Origin: Nostoc sp. JL33
GTDB taxonomy: Bacteria > Cyanobacteriota > Cyanobacteriia > Cyanobacteriales > Nostocaceae
Reading direction: 5' to 3'
Length of the DNA: 32,655 bases
Assembly (NCBI RefSeq): GCF_017114985.1
Contig: NZ_JABXKP010000010.1
Coordinates: 1-32,655 of the forward strand
How positions within the stretch are numbered: position 1 is the first letter of the stretch; each line of letters begins with the position of its first letter. The position numbers were made by a program, and so were the translations under genes. The notes under the pieces were generated by a model, which searched no databases, had not been told where the DNA came from, and was given only the letters and a program-made list of their open reading frames with translations. This document shows, one piece after another, positions 22,504 to 31,800 of the stretch.

Positions 22504-22699
22504 TTCAGCGTCCGGGTAGTTAGTGCGAGTCCCAAAGCTGCGGTGTATGGTGGGATAAAGAGCGATGTTTACGCATAATTTAGCTAACTCTATTAAATTG
22601 AGACTTCCTTTAGCTTTAGCTGGGATGTTTCAGGGTATTTTATTCTTTTTTCTTTTAGCAGCAGATATATTAATTTACAACCGAGTGCGAATTATATAA
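22504..22699 (+). pseudogene. Remnant of a BMP/sugar-type ABC transporter permease
   Basis: Two pieces of a permease lie in different frames. From 22504 one frame reads FSVRVVSASPKAAVYGGIKS, the conserved VGANPxAAxYAGI loop of BMP-family nucleoside permeases (YufP/YufQ type). From ATG 22565 another frame gives LANSIKLRLPLALAGMFQGI then LFFFLLAADILIYNRVRII and a stop at 22697-22699, the typical final membrane helix of such permeases. The roughly 80-100 residues that should separate the pieces are deleted. The rest of the gene and the ATP-binding and solute-binding partners are absent from the window. The product would be non-functional. Confidence 0.6.
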
Positions 22700-22732
22700 G
22701 AGGGAAATGAGGGAGGAGGGGAGCAGGGGGAA

Positions 22733-22761
22733 ATGCCCAATGCCCAATGCCCAATGCCCAA
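22733..22761. repeat. Heptamer tandem repeat ATGCCCA
   Basis: Four consecutive copies of ATGCCCA, followed by ATGACTA, sit 25 bp before the deacetylase start. They belong to the same class as the other tandem heptamers in the window. Confidence 0.8.
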
Positions 22762-22786
22762 TGACTAATATTTAAGGAGATTTAAT

Positions 22787-23719
22787 GTGTCCAGTCATAA
22801 ATTAGCTCTAAGTTTGAAAGTAGGAATCATTATATTGCTTACTGGTGTTACTAGTTTGGGTATCAGTCTGCTTGTAGGCACAACTAGATTTAACCATCTG
22901 TTCGGAATTCAAACACCAAAAAGCAAGAATACGAGAGCGGGTTTAGGTAGGGTGATGAGTGCATCTGCACAGGCTGTTTCCCCAGCAATAAACCAGATGA
23001 ATGAAGTGCCAAAACGTTTTCAGGGAACAATCGTTTATCAAGGGAAACTAAAAGCAAATGAAAAAGTCATTGCCCTAACTTTTGATGATGGCCCTGGCCC
23101 CAAAAACACGGCACAGATTTTAGAAATTTTGAAGACAAATCATATCAAAGCGACATTCTTCATGATTGGAGAAATGGTGAAATATTTTCCCCAGGTTGCC
23201 AAGCAAGTGGCTGCTGATGGTCATGTAATTGGCAATCACACATGGCATCATTGGTATCGCCATATGGACTTAGTGACTGCGGCTAGTGAAATTGATCGCA
23301 CAGCAGAGATCATCTACAAGACTACTGGAGAGAAAACTACTCTGTTTCGTCCCCCTGGTGGCTTTTTGAACAATGGATTAGCCGAATATGCCGAAAACAA
23401 GAAGTACGCCGTCATGATGTGGTCAGAAGAGTCAGGAGATGCTGAACGTCATTCGCCTCAAGTGCCAATGCTGGTCAAAAATGTGCTGAAATATGCAAAA
23501 CCCGGTGCAATTGTACTGTTGCACGATGGGGGCGGGAACCGTTCCAAATCTGTCAAAGCTTTACCAGAAATGATCGCAGGTTTAAAGGCTCAAGGCTATC
23601 GATTTGTGACGATTCCCCAACTACTGGAAATACAAGCCCAAGAACAAAGCGTGGTAACGGCAGTATCACCTACGCTTACAAAGGATGAACATCCAAACCA
23701 TCAGCTTAATCATCAGTGA
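22787..23719 (+). CDS. NodB-type polysaccharide deacetylase
   Basis: The protein is 310 aa. A short N-terminal hydrophobic anchor (about 8-28, SLKVGIIILLTGVTSLGISL) places it at the plasma membrane facing the periplasm. The catalytic NodB domain spans about 85-290. Motif 1 is ALTFDDGPGP, with the metal and base aspartates. Motif 2 is HVIGNHTWHH, with the two metal histidines. Motif 3 is LFRPPGG, and the closing motif is GAIVLLHDGGG. All catalytic residues are present. It should remove N-acetyl groups from peptidoglycan or another GlcNAc polymer; the substrate cannot be fixed. The start is GTG 22787 with AAGGAG at 22774-22779, seven bases upstream. An ATG at 22784 is out of frame. Confidence 0.93.
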   Translation: MSSHKLALSLKVGIIILLTGVTSLGISLLVGTTRFNHLFGIQTPKSKNTRAGLGRVMSASAQAVSPAINQMNEVPKRFQGTIVYQGKLKANEKVIALTFDDGPGPKNTAQILEILKTNHIKATFFMIGEMVKYFPQVAKQVAADGHVIGNHTWHHWYRHMDLVTAASEIDRTAEIIYKTTGEKTTLFRPPGGFLNNGLAEYAENKKYAVMMWSEESGDAERHSPQVPMLVKNVLKYAKPGAIVLLHDGGGNRSKSVKALPEMIAGLKAQGYRFVTIPQLLEIQAQEQSVVTAVSPTLTKDEHPNHQLNHQ

Positions 23720-23798
23720 TCCGCTAGGGGCAAAAACAGTTAAAATTTCTCGTAGAGAAGGAAGAGAAGGAAGAAATGCTTAACTCAACTGTATTGAT

Positions 23799-26700
23799 CT
23801 AAAATCGGGTTTCATACTGAACTTGGAATTGATTTTCATCCCCCAAATTAGTTGAGCCGCGCATGAGAATTTCGTCATTGACTCGATATAGCACATTGTA
23901 AAGGAAAGGCTCATCGCTAGTAAGAGCGCGTGATAAAGAGGCAGAGAAATTTTTATTGATGTCAAATACACCTTCTGCTGATAAATTAAGAACTGAAGCG
24001 ATCGCTGTTTTATTATTATTAGTAGATGGAGTCGGATATATCCGAAACTCACTGAAACCAACAGACTGTCCGATCGCAGTGATAGTTCCTTGCAAACCAC
24101 CTAAAATGGTAGAACTAGCGAAATTAGTCAGTCCTTGGCTTGCATCTGTTTGACCAAAAGAATTCAGAATCGAGCCACCCAGCAGAGAAACTATCTCTCC
24201 CTTACTACGGCTGGGTTCACTCGTCAGTTCTAGATTGTTACCCAATTCACTAGCTGGCCCGTTGACGCTGGCTTGAATGGTAATGGTACGTAAAGTCCCA
24301 AAGTTGTTTACAGAAACATCGCTGACTTCAGAAGACAATGGTGATTCCAAAGTTTGACTGTTCCTTGCGGATGCTTCCGGTACAATTGCGGTAAGTCGCA
24401 CATCTAAAGTCGGGTCAAGTCCTTGACTAGGAGTAAACCGCGCAGTTTGTTCATAGCCTCGCGCCAAGGTGAACTGAGTCGAAAATAAGCTCAGTCTTCC
24501 TCCTGTCAAACGAATGACGCCTTCAGGAAGCGGCTTGGCGAATGTACCATTAATGGTCAAGTCGCCTTTGGCGTCAAAGCTCAATAGGGGCTGACTCAAT
24601 GCCGCTCCTCCTGGTACAAAGCTCAATAGGGACTGAGTGGTAACACGAATATCCTTGTCTAAAGTCAACTTTAAATCTGCAAACTCTATAGGTAAATTGG
24701 GTGGAGTTACTGCGCTAGTGCTTGCGTTCGCTGTAGCCACTGGCTTAGTGCTATTCTCTGGTGTAGGTGTGAGGTTAGCGTTAACCTCTTCTCTGTTTAT
24801 GACGTTAGCGTTAGCCTGTGTTGTCCCTGCTGATTTTTTCTTAGCAGTAGTCGAGTTTCCAATAATCACCTGACCATCACTGAGTTTAATCTCTCCACCA
24901 ATTAGAGGTTTTAACGCTGTTCCGCGAATTACGACATCGCCGCCGACACCGCCTTCATACAATCCTGCCAACTTAAAATTGAGTTTGTCTGCTATTGATA
25001 CTGTCAGGGGATTCGCTGCGACTTGCCCAGGACTAAAAATTGGCAGAATACCTGATGCAGTCACTTGCCCTTTATTGTAAGTACCTTGGATACCTTCGAC
25101 ATTCAGCGTTTTACCATTAAATTGCACTGTTCCTGTGACATTCGTTAGGGGTTCAGATAAAGCTTGAGCGCTAAAAGTTGCATTATTAAGTGTGGCATTG
25201 CCGTTGATAATTGGTTCGTTTAAAGTACCTTGAACATTTAAATCTACTTTTCCTTGACCGTCTACCCAAGCGACTTGATTGTTAGTAAACAGGTTTAACA
25301 GTGCCAATCCTTCATTTTGCACATTGGCGTTGATGCTGATTTGATTGCTATCTGGTTGCACTGCGGCAAAAGGCAAAGGAGCAGGTACGCTACCTGTAAT
25401 GGCAACTGGCTGCGTTCCTGTCACTAATAAGGTACTATCAAAATTCAAGCGAGCTTTGTTGTAATCAAAGTTGACTTGTCCGGTTTGCACAGGTTGTTTA
25501 TTGAGAGTTGCATCCGCGATCGCTACTTGCCCTTTAACACTAGGGTCTTGTAAACTACCTGCTAATGTGGCGTCAGCATTCACTTTCCCAGTAATATCTA
25601 TGGGGTATTTTTCGATAAAAGGCTCTAAAAGTGATAAAGGTAAACTTGCTACATTCAACTTACCAGATAGTTGCTCAGTTCCTAACTGTCCTGAAAACGC
25701 TACAAGTCCTTGATTTATCCCAACACTCAAGGGCGAAAGTGTGACAATACCATCGGCAAAACTACCTTGAGCAATGACTTGATTGATGGAGTACTCACCC
25801 CATTGCCAGTTAGCACCTTGAAAATTAAAGCCGACATTCAACCCAGATTTTAATGAGCCATTGGCTGTAATTGCTCCACTTAAAGCACCCGTTAATTCTG
25901 CAAGAGTGGGCAAAGATGGAGTTTGTTTTGTCTTTACTTGTTGTTGTTTTGCTGCCAATGCGGTAACTTTTGAGAAATATGCTAACTGGGTTTGCAAATC
26001 TGCATCGGGCAAACTGATAGATTCAGTGTTAAGTACTTCTGCTTTAGCCAACTTCGGAGGCTGTAATCCGGTACCAAAGTCTTGAAAGTCGAAGATACTA
26101 AACGCTTGTAAAAGTCTCTGGATTTTGGTTTGCTCAAAATTAGCTTGAAATTGAAATTGCGGGTCATTCCCTGTTTGCACATTTCCACTCAGGGCGATGG
26201 TGCTATCTGCAATCCGCAATTGACCATTAGCTAAACTAGCAGTACCATCGGCATAATTGATCGTGCCGCGAAATTCATCTGCTGCAACTCTAGCAACACG
26301 AGGCGCTGCGATCGCAACGTCTCCCGCAACTGCATAATTATTTAGATTGACAACTAAATTCCCCGATAATTGCCCCGCCAGTGGTTTCAATTGATTGTTA
26401 GGTAAAAAGCCCCCAATCAAAGCGATGGGAAACTCTTGGGCGTTGATGAGCAAGTTCTCTCCCTCAGTTCTACCTGTAGTAACTGCCCTATCTCGTTGAA
26501 CTAAAAATGAAGTGGGACGATAATCTGCACCCAGGTTAAGCGCAATCCTATCTTGTTTTCCAGCTAATCGCAGACTTGCCCCTTGTCCCCCTTGAAAATT
26601 CACGTTTCCGGTTAAAAGTGGGTCAAATGTTAAGTTACTGACCTGGAAATTCCGCAGCCGGATATTACCATTAGCTTGGGGAACATCTGGAGTGCCTGTA

Positions 26701-29165
26701 ACTTGTCCATTAAAATCAACTAGCCCCGCTACTGCTACGCCACCAGGAACTTTGAAGCCAGTATTTTTTAAGTTGAAATTCTCTGCCAGTACGTTTAAAT
26801 TAAATCCTGCGATTTGGGGTGCGCCAGTTGGTGGAGATTGAATAGCGATCGCCCCATTAGCACTCACTCCTGCGGTACTTGCGTTTTCAACTATAATCTG
26901 CTCTCCATTCCACTTAAATCGAGCGGTGAGCGGTTTTTCCAGCAGTGCTACCCCAAGGGGTAGGCTGATTTGTCCGGCGGCGCGAATATCTGCAAGCTGG
27001 AAAGATTTTGTTGTGCCTGATAACTGAATATTGCTATTGAGCCGTCCTCGTAGTTGTGGTGAGAAACGGTTGAGTTGAATTTGAGAAGTTTTGACAACCC
27101 CTTGCCAGCGTTGTTGTGCAAGTTGGCCACTAGCGCTGATTGTCCCGCCTGCGACGTTCAAAACCACATCTGGGAAAAGGATATTTTCTCCTTGTTTGGC
27201 AATAACAACTCGTCCGGTAGTGGGATAGGTGGCGCTAGGCGCTTGCACCCGCGCTACTGTTTGCAGGTTGCTCAGAGTCCCAGAAATATTGGCATTTGCC
27301 GATACATTCCCAATGGTGATCGAAGGTGAGGATTTGTACGCTCGTGCGATCGCATCCCCTGGTAAATTTTCTGCTTGCACATTAAATGATACCCTACCTT
27401 TGGGTGCAAGCTGAAGTTGACCACTGGCTGTAACTTGCCCTCCTACCTCTGGATTTGCCTGAACGCGAGCAACGTTGACGTTTAACGGTGTACCCAAAGA
27501 ACCCGAAATTTTGGCGTTCGCAGATATACCACCAACATTAATCGGAGTTGAGATGCCGTAACCTTGAGCGATCGCATTTCCTGGGATACCTTTAGCTTGA
27601 ATATTTACGCCTACCTGACCTTGGGGAGCCAGTTGAATTTGACCATTGGCTGTGATTTGCCCTCCGGCTGGGGGCGTTACTTGAACGCTAGTAATATCAA
27701 GTTTCAACGGCTGTTTGTCAAGTGAGCCAGAAATTTGGGCTTTTCCTGAAATATTCCCAACTGCGATCGGTAGAGTAACGCCATAGCTGCGTGCTAGTAT
27801 ATCCCCTGATATCCCATCAGCTTGAGCATTAAATATTACATCTTTTTTGACTCCCAATTTAGCTTCACCGGCGCCTGTAATTTCACCACCGGCTGCGGGG
27901 ACTATTTTCAGATTGGAGACAGTAAGTTGAGATGCAGTTTGAGATGCATTTAAGCGGAAATCAGTATTGACGCTTTTTAATTGAACGCGATCAACTTGAA
28001 TAGGTTTTGTGTTGCTTACTGTACCATTGACGACTGGTTGCCCAAGTGCGCCGCGTACCTGAATATTTGCTTGAATTTCGCCACTAGCTGGGATTGACGA
28101 ATTTACATTCAATGTGTCTAAGATATTTTTTGCACTAACAGGTTTTATCTGAGCCGAGACATTAAAACCTGTTTTACTATTAATTGTTCCATTAGCTAGA
28201 ATCGGAACCTTACCAAAATTCGTACTCAGATTATTTAAAGCAACTGTTTGACCCTGAAATACAAAACTCCCATTAAAATTAGAAACCTGCTGAGGAATAT
28301 TTTGAATTTTAGCAGTAACTTGATTAGCTGTAGCAGTTCCCGTAACTGCTATTTCTGACAGTTTGGCTGGAATCTGAACCTCTAAATCAGCATTTAAATA
28401 CCCTGCTTGCAAGGCAATTGGCAACTGAATTAATCGACTGACATCAGATGCTTGTAAATTTTGTGTTTGCAGCTTGAGGCTAGTTTGTTGAGCTTTTAGT
28501 TGTGTTTCGCCAACGATTTTAACAGCGCCTCCCCTAGTGAGTTGAGCATTGATGTCATAACCGATCCTTTGATTTTGATCTGAAAATCGGGCAACACCAC
28601 CAACTTGATCTAATATTACTGAACCTTTCGGTTTAGTTGGTGCGGCGAATGGCATCAACTCGACATCGCCATCTTGAATTTGAAGTGTCTGCAACTCAGT
28701 TTGAATAAAGCCTTGTCCTTCAGCCGCCTTAACTTGCGCTGTCACCCAACGAGCATCTTTATCCTGTTGGATGTAGACATTGGGTTGAACTAAGGTGACA
28801 TTTAATGCCAGTTTTCGGTTAAAGAGGAGTTCCAAGGGCGAGAACTGCACCTCCAAAGCTTTTGCTACCACCTGATCTTGATCATTGGGAGTTGCCGGTA
28901 TTGATAGAGAGCTAAATCTTAGACTAGAGAGCGAAAAACGTTCAACTTTCCCTACTTTTACTGGACGCCCAAGCAATTGCTGAAGATTTTGCTGCACTAA
29001 CGGTGCTAAATCTTTATATACATAGCTTCTAGCCCACCAAGCACCAACTGCAATTCCAACCAGCAAAACCCCACCCAGAGCCAAACTGGTACGTCCTAAA
29101 AGCAGCAGCCAGGGACGACGATTAGATGGTTTCTGATTGTTTTCTGAATTTGGAGATGGCGTCAT
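23799..29165 (-). CDS. tamB: TamB/DUF490 translocation and assembly module protein
   Basis: A 1788-aa protein. One N-terminal membrane helix (about 20-45, LLLLGRTSLALGGVLLVGIAVGAWW) anchors it in the inner membrane. Most of the rest is beta-rich repeats of AsmA/TamB type, forming a long hydrophobic groove across the periplasm. A block near residues 450-650 repeats with a period of about 74 aa (AGGQITANGQIQLAPQGQVG against VGGQVTASGQLQLAPKGRVS). The C-terminal 350 residues are the DUF490 domain (GLDPTLDVRLTAIVPEAS, EIVSLLGGSILNSF), and the chain ends VQYETRF with a terminal phenylalanine. TamB works with an Omp85 protein and moves lipids or helps outer-membrane assembly; plastid TIC236 is its relative. 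Omp85 is not in this window. Confidence 0.92.
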   Translation of the reverse strand: MTPSPNSENNQKPSNRRPWLLLLGRTSLALGGVLLVGIAVGAWWARSYVYKDLAPLVQQNLQQLLGRPVKVGKVERFSLSSLRFSSLSIPATPNDQDQVVAKALEVQFSPLELLFNRKLALNVTLVQPNVYIQQDKDARWVTAQVKAAEGQGFIQTELQTLQIQDGDVELMPFAAPTKPKGSVILDQVGGVARFSDQNQRIGYDINAQLTRGGAVKIVGETQLKAQQTSLKLQTQNLQASDVSRLIQLPIALQAGYLNADLEVQIPAKLSEIAVTGTATANQVTAKIQNIPQQVSNFNGSFVFQGQTVALNNLSTNFGKVPILANGTINSKTGFNVSAQIKPVSAKNILDTLNVNSSIPASGEIQANIQVRGALGQPVVNGTVSNTKPIQVDRVQLKSVNTDFRLNASQTASQLTVSNLKIVPAAGGEITGAGEAKLGVKKDVIFNAQADGISGDILARSYGVTLPIAVGNISGKAQISGSLDKQPLKLDITSVQVTPPAGGQITANGQIQLAPQGQVGVNIQAKGIPGNAIAQGYGISTPINVGGISANAKISGSLGTPLNVNVARVQANPEVGGQVTASGQLQLAPKGRVSFNVQAENLPGDAIARAYKSSPSITIGNVSANANISGTLSNLQTVARVQAPSATYPTTGRVVIAKQGENILFPDVVLNVAGGTISASGQLAQQRWQGVVKTSQIQLNRFSPQLRGRLNSNIQLSGTTKSFQLADIRAAGQISLPLGVALLEKPLTARFKWNGEQIIVENASTAGVSANGAIAIQSPPTGAPQIAGFNLNVLAENFNLKNTGFKVPGGVAVAGLVDFNGQVTGTPDVPQANGNIRLRNFQVSNLTFDPLLTGNVNFQGGQGASLRLAGKQDRIALNLGADYRPTSFLVQRDRAVTTGRTEGENLLINAQEFPIALIGGFLPNNQLKPLAGQLSGNLVVNLNNYAVAGDVAIAAPRVARVAADEFRGTINYADGTASLANGQLRIADSTIALSGNVQTGNDPQFQFQANFEQTKIQRLLQAFSIFDFQDFGTGLQPPKLAKAEVLNTESISLPDADLQTQLAYFSKVTALAAKQQQVKTKQTPSLPTLAELTGALSGAITANGSLKSGLNVGFNFQGANWQWGEYSINQVIAQGSFADGIVTLSPLSVGINQGLVAFSGQLGTEQLSGKLNVASLPLSLLEPFIEKYPIDITGKVNADATLAGSLQDPSVKGQVAIADATLNKQPVQTGQVNFDYNKARLNFDSTLLVTGTQPVAITGSVPAPLPFAAVQPDSNQISINANVQNEGLALLNLFTNNQVAWVDGQGKVDLNVQGTLNEPIINGNATLNNATFSAQALSEPLTNVTGTVQFNGKTLNVEGIQGTYNKGQVTASGILPIFSPGQVAANPLTVSIADKLNFKLAGLYEGGVGGDVVIRGTALKPLIGGEIKLSDGQVIIGNSTTAKKKSAGTTQANANVINREEVNANLTPTPENSTKPVATANASTSAVTPPNLPIEFADLKLTLDKDIRVTTQSLLSFVPGGAALSQPLLSFDAKGDLTINGTFAKPLPEGVIRLTGGRLSLFSTQFTLARGYEQTARFTPSQGLDPTLDVRLTAIVPEASARNSQTLESPLSSEVSDVSVNNFGTLRTITIQASVNGPASELGNNLELTSEPSRSKGEIVSLLGGSILNSFGQTDASQGLTNFASSTILGGLQGTITAIGQSVGFSEFRIYPTPSTNNNKTAIASVLNLSAEGVFDINKNFSASLSRALTSDEPFLYNVLYRVNDEILMRGSTNLGDENQFQVQYETRF

Positions 29166-29701
29166 GATCGTTACTAGTACCAGTACTTTTTTCTGGAGTG
29201 AGGCGAGAGACAGGCTAGTTACAGTTGTATCAGCAAGTCACAAGCTATGGTTTCACAATATTAAGACTTACGCAAGAACTTTGGGGAAACCTGCTTCTAT
29301 TCTCTAAAAGAGGCTGCGCTAATGAGACGCTCCGCAAATGCGCCTATGTTATTTCATAATTTTGCGTAATTCTTGAATATATTTCGAGTAATAGTTTGTC
29401 ACCAGATATTAGTTTTGTTAGTTTATGGTATTTTATTGTATATTTTAAAATAATTCTATAATCATTCAAATTACATCTTTAGATAGATTTTATTTCCTTA
29501 AATATTAATTAGTTTTCAAAAATTAGGTAATATGGGAATATTAAATTACTTTGTGATAACTCCTGTATATACAACTTTGGTTAGAAAATACAACCTCTGT
29601 AGAATCTAACTTAGTATAGATGACGATGGTAATTAATCTTAGATTGGGGAGTAATGTAGAGTGGTATGTCACTTCCTGAAGCTGGATTTAGATCCCGACT
29701 T

Positions 29702-29734
29702 AGATCCCCAACTTCTCCAAGAAGTCGGGGATCT
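29702..29734. repeat. Dispersed palindrome AGATCCCC...GGGGATCT
   Basis: AGATCCCCAACTTCT (29702-29716) and AGAAGTCGGGGATCT (29720-29734) form 15-bp arms with one mismatch and a 3-base loop. Sequences of this kind (AAGTCGGGGATCT) recur in Nostocales genomes, to my knowledge. A partial extra copy, AGATCCC, precedes it at about 29689. Confidence 0.7.
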
Positions 29735-30848
29735 GGGTATTCTCATATATAGTGCATTAGGATTGCTGTATTTAAATAAATATGAGTTACAACTGAAGCG
29801 TCGCGGTTTGAGTAAATGGAATAAGTCAAGTTTAGGATTAGTCTAAAATTGCCACACTTTGCTATTCTTCTCGCAGCAGCTACATCTACTCGCATGGATA
29901 CTTATAAAAGTTCACTCCAAGGGAGTGAAGGTAAAACATTATTAAGTTATCAACAATTTATCAGATTAAATTTCAGACTCTGGCTGTGCTATTAGACATC
30001 AACACGCCGGAAGTATATTAGGAAGAACTGCATAATCTTGGGTAACAACAGATTACGGCATGAGTTAAGCTCTTAGAGATTTAACTTGCATATTACCTGG
30101 AAGTAAAACTATTGTGGGGTGGGCATATTACCTGCCTTGGTTATGCAAATTAAAAGTACATTAGCTTAAGGTCAATAACAAAATTTCCACTTTAATAAGT
30201 TGGGAATCAGCGGCTTTCGATTACTCTTTCGGAAACCCGATGATTTGCCCTGACTGTCTAATCACTATTTAAGAGCTTGAGTTTCAACCATTGTATCAGT
30301 ATGTGCCGATATTAAGATAGAACCATCCAGAATGTTATTAATTTTTCTATATACAACCAGTCATGAAGTTGCTACTTTTAAGCAGCATAATCAATCTCGT
30401 CACCTTTGCGTCATGAATTTGTCATAGATTTGTCAAACAAATGTGCAAATCTGAGCGTGAATATATTTATTCATTTGCAGAAGGTGGGATTACTACCTTT
30501 TACTTATCTTTAATTTTTTCTCATCAACTCACCATGTATTTCAGAGGCTTTATTAATTTCATCTGAATATCTCGTTTTAGCGTCCTAACTTCCCTGTAAG
30601 ACAGAAAGTTTTTGATGGCTTTCTTTATTTATCAAACTCAGCACGAGTAAAAAAAACTCTTGCCTCAATTAAGAGTCTGTGTGATAATGCCAAACTGATA
30701 CTAATAAAATTACCGAAGCGAGTAAGTCATATTCAGGATTTTTTGCTTTTATATAATACAAGCCAATGAATCAACTGATTATTTGCTTCTAGAGAAACAA
30801 CTAAATGAAGCCAAGGGATTTCAAAAGGAGGAAACTGTAAACCTAGCA

Positions 30849-30887
30849 CAATCGAGTTGAGTTTGTGAGTTTATTTAATAAAGTATT
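30849..30887 (+). repeat. Duplicated upstream leader, copy 1
   Basis: CAATCGAGTTGAGTTTGTGA, followed by a near-identical AT-rich stretch to the start codon, recurs before the next gene at 31762-31800. The duplication therefore took the upstream region along with the gene. It may carry the translation start signals of both genes. Confidence 0.8.
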
Positions 30888-31709
30888 ATGGACATACAAA
30901 ATAATCGCTTTAGTCCGATTGGTTTTGCTTTTATTCCCCTTGTGGCTTTAGTAATATTTGTGGGAATTGTTGTAGTGAGAAAGATCCAAATAAAACTACT
31001 TTGGAATAGTGTCGAAGTTGCTCAAGAACAAAAAGACAGTACAGCAAGAATTGAAGCGCTGGAAAAATTGGTTAAGGCTGATAACAGCCTGAAGAATATT
31101 CCATTGAATGATGTTGATTTCTCCAGTGTCAACCTTGAAGATGCCGACCTTAAAGAAGCCGACCTCAAGAGTGCCAACCTAACCAGTGCCAAGCTGGAGC
31201 GTGCCGACCTCAAGAGTGCCGACCTCAAGAGTGCCGACCTCAGCAGTGCCGACCTCAAGAGTGCCGACCTCAGCAGTGCCGACCTAACCAGTGCCAACCT
31301 AACTAATGCCAACCTCAGCAATGCCAACCTCAGCAATAGCAATCTAACCAGCGTCAATCTCAGAGATGTCCACCTTCAAGGCGCTAACCTCAGCAGTACC
31401 AACTTCACTAGTGCTAACCTTCAAGGTGCTAACCTTCAAGGTGCTAACCTTCAAGGTGTCAACATCAAGAGTGCCAACCTTGAAGATGCCAACCTTGAAG
31501 ATGCCGACCTTGAAGATGCCGACCTCAAGAGTACAAATCTTCAAGGTGCTAATCTTCAAGGTGCCAATCTTCAAGGTGCTAACCTTCAAAATGCCCAAAA
31601 CCTAACTCTTCAAAAGCTCAAAGCAGCTAAAAATTGGGAGAGAGCTTGCTACGACCCAGAATTTCGCAAACAACTAGGCTTACCTCCAGGAAATCCCAGC
31701 CAATGCTGA
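30888..31709 (+). CDS. Membrane-anchored pentapeptide repeat protein, copy 1
   Basis: The protein is 273 aa. A membrane helix at about 10-31 (IGFAFIPLVALVIFVGIVVV) is followed by a short charged, coiled-coil-like linker (EVAQEQKDSTARIEALEKLVK). About 35 pentapeptides follow, from residue 75 to 240 (DLKSA, NLSNA, NLQGA, NLEDA). A C-terminal tail LTLQKLKAAKNWERACYDPEFRKQLGLPP is typical of such cyanobacterial proteins. The repeat DNA itself is nearly tandem (15-bp units such as GACCTCAAGAGTGCC), so unit number probably changes easily. It is likely held in the plasma or thylakoid membrane with the beta-helix on one side; orientation is not known. The next gene is a paralogue. ATG 30888 gives a complete anchor. 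Confidence 0.85.
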   Translation: MDIQNNRFSPIGFAFIPLVALVIFVGIVVVRKIQIKLLWNSVEVAQEQKDSTARIEALEKLVKADNSLKNIPLNDVDFSSVNLEDADLKEADLKSANLTSAKLERADLKSADLKSADLSSADLKSADLSSADLTSANLTNANLSNANLSNSNLTSVNLRDVHLQGANLSSTNFTSANLQGANLQGANLQGVNIKSANLEDANLEDADLEDADLKSTNLQGANLQGANLQGANLQNAQNLTLQKLKAAKNWERACYDPEFRKQLGLPPGNPSQC

Positions 31710-31761
31710 CCAATTTTATTGTGCAGTTGAAGTTGTGTCTGAAGAGGGAAGCTTTCGGGAG

Positions 31762-31800
31762 CAATCGAGTTGAGTTTGTGATTTTATTTAGCAAAGTATT
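31762..31800 (+). repeat. Duplicated upstream leader, copy 2
   Basis: CAATCGAGTTGAGTTTGTGA at 31762-31781, and the bases after it up to ATG 31801, match copy 1 at 30849-30887 with a few changes. Confidence 0.8.

Larger units (their letters stand above)
22356..22786. other. Intergenic region with a gene remnant and heptamer repeats
   Basis: The 431 bp between the small disordered protein and the deacetylase gene contain one HIP1 site near 22427, the permease remnant at 22504-22699, and a heptamer repeat from about 22733. The rest shows no coding pattern. Confidence 0.55.
29166..30887. other. 1.7-kb AT-rich non-coding stretch
   Basis: No reliable gene was seen on either strand over 1722 bp. 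It contains a copy of the dispersed AGACGCTCCGC repeat (29325-29335), the palindrome at 29702-29734, a hairpin TTCACTCC-AAG-GGAGTGAA (29911-29929), and an inverted repeat AGATTTG (30426-30432) with CAAATCT (30446-30452). A small frame at 29661-29846 runs through the palindrome and lacks any protein pattern. The tamB promoter should lie near 29170-29280, and that of the pentapeptide pair before 30840. Confidence 0.55.

Noticed and set aside
24637..26085. Several short plus-strand frames inside tamB
   Set aside because: They are antisense shadows of a single 5.4-kb gene with continuous TamB features.
29661..29846. Small plus-strand frame in the 1.7-kb gap
   Set aside because: It runs through the AGATCCCC/GGGGATCT palindrome, so the coding appearance comes from the repeat.
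31130..31610. Possible CRISPR array (regular short repeats)
   Set aside because: The regular 15-bp units are codons of pentapeptides with no unique spacers between conserved palindromic repeats.
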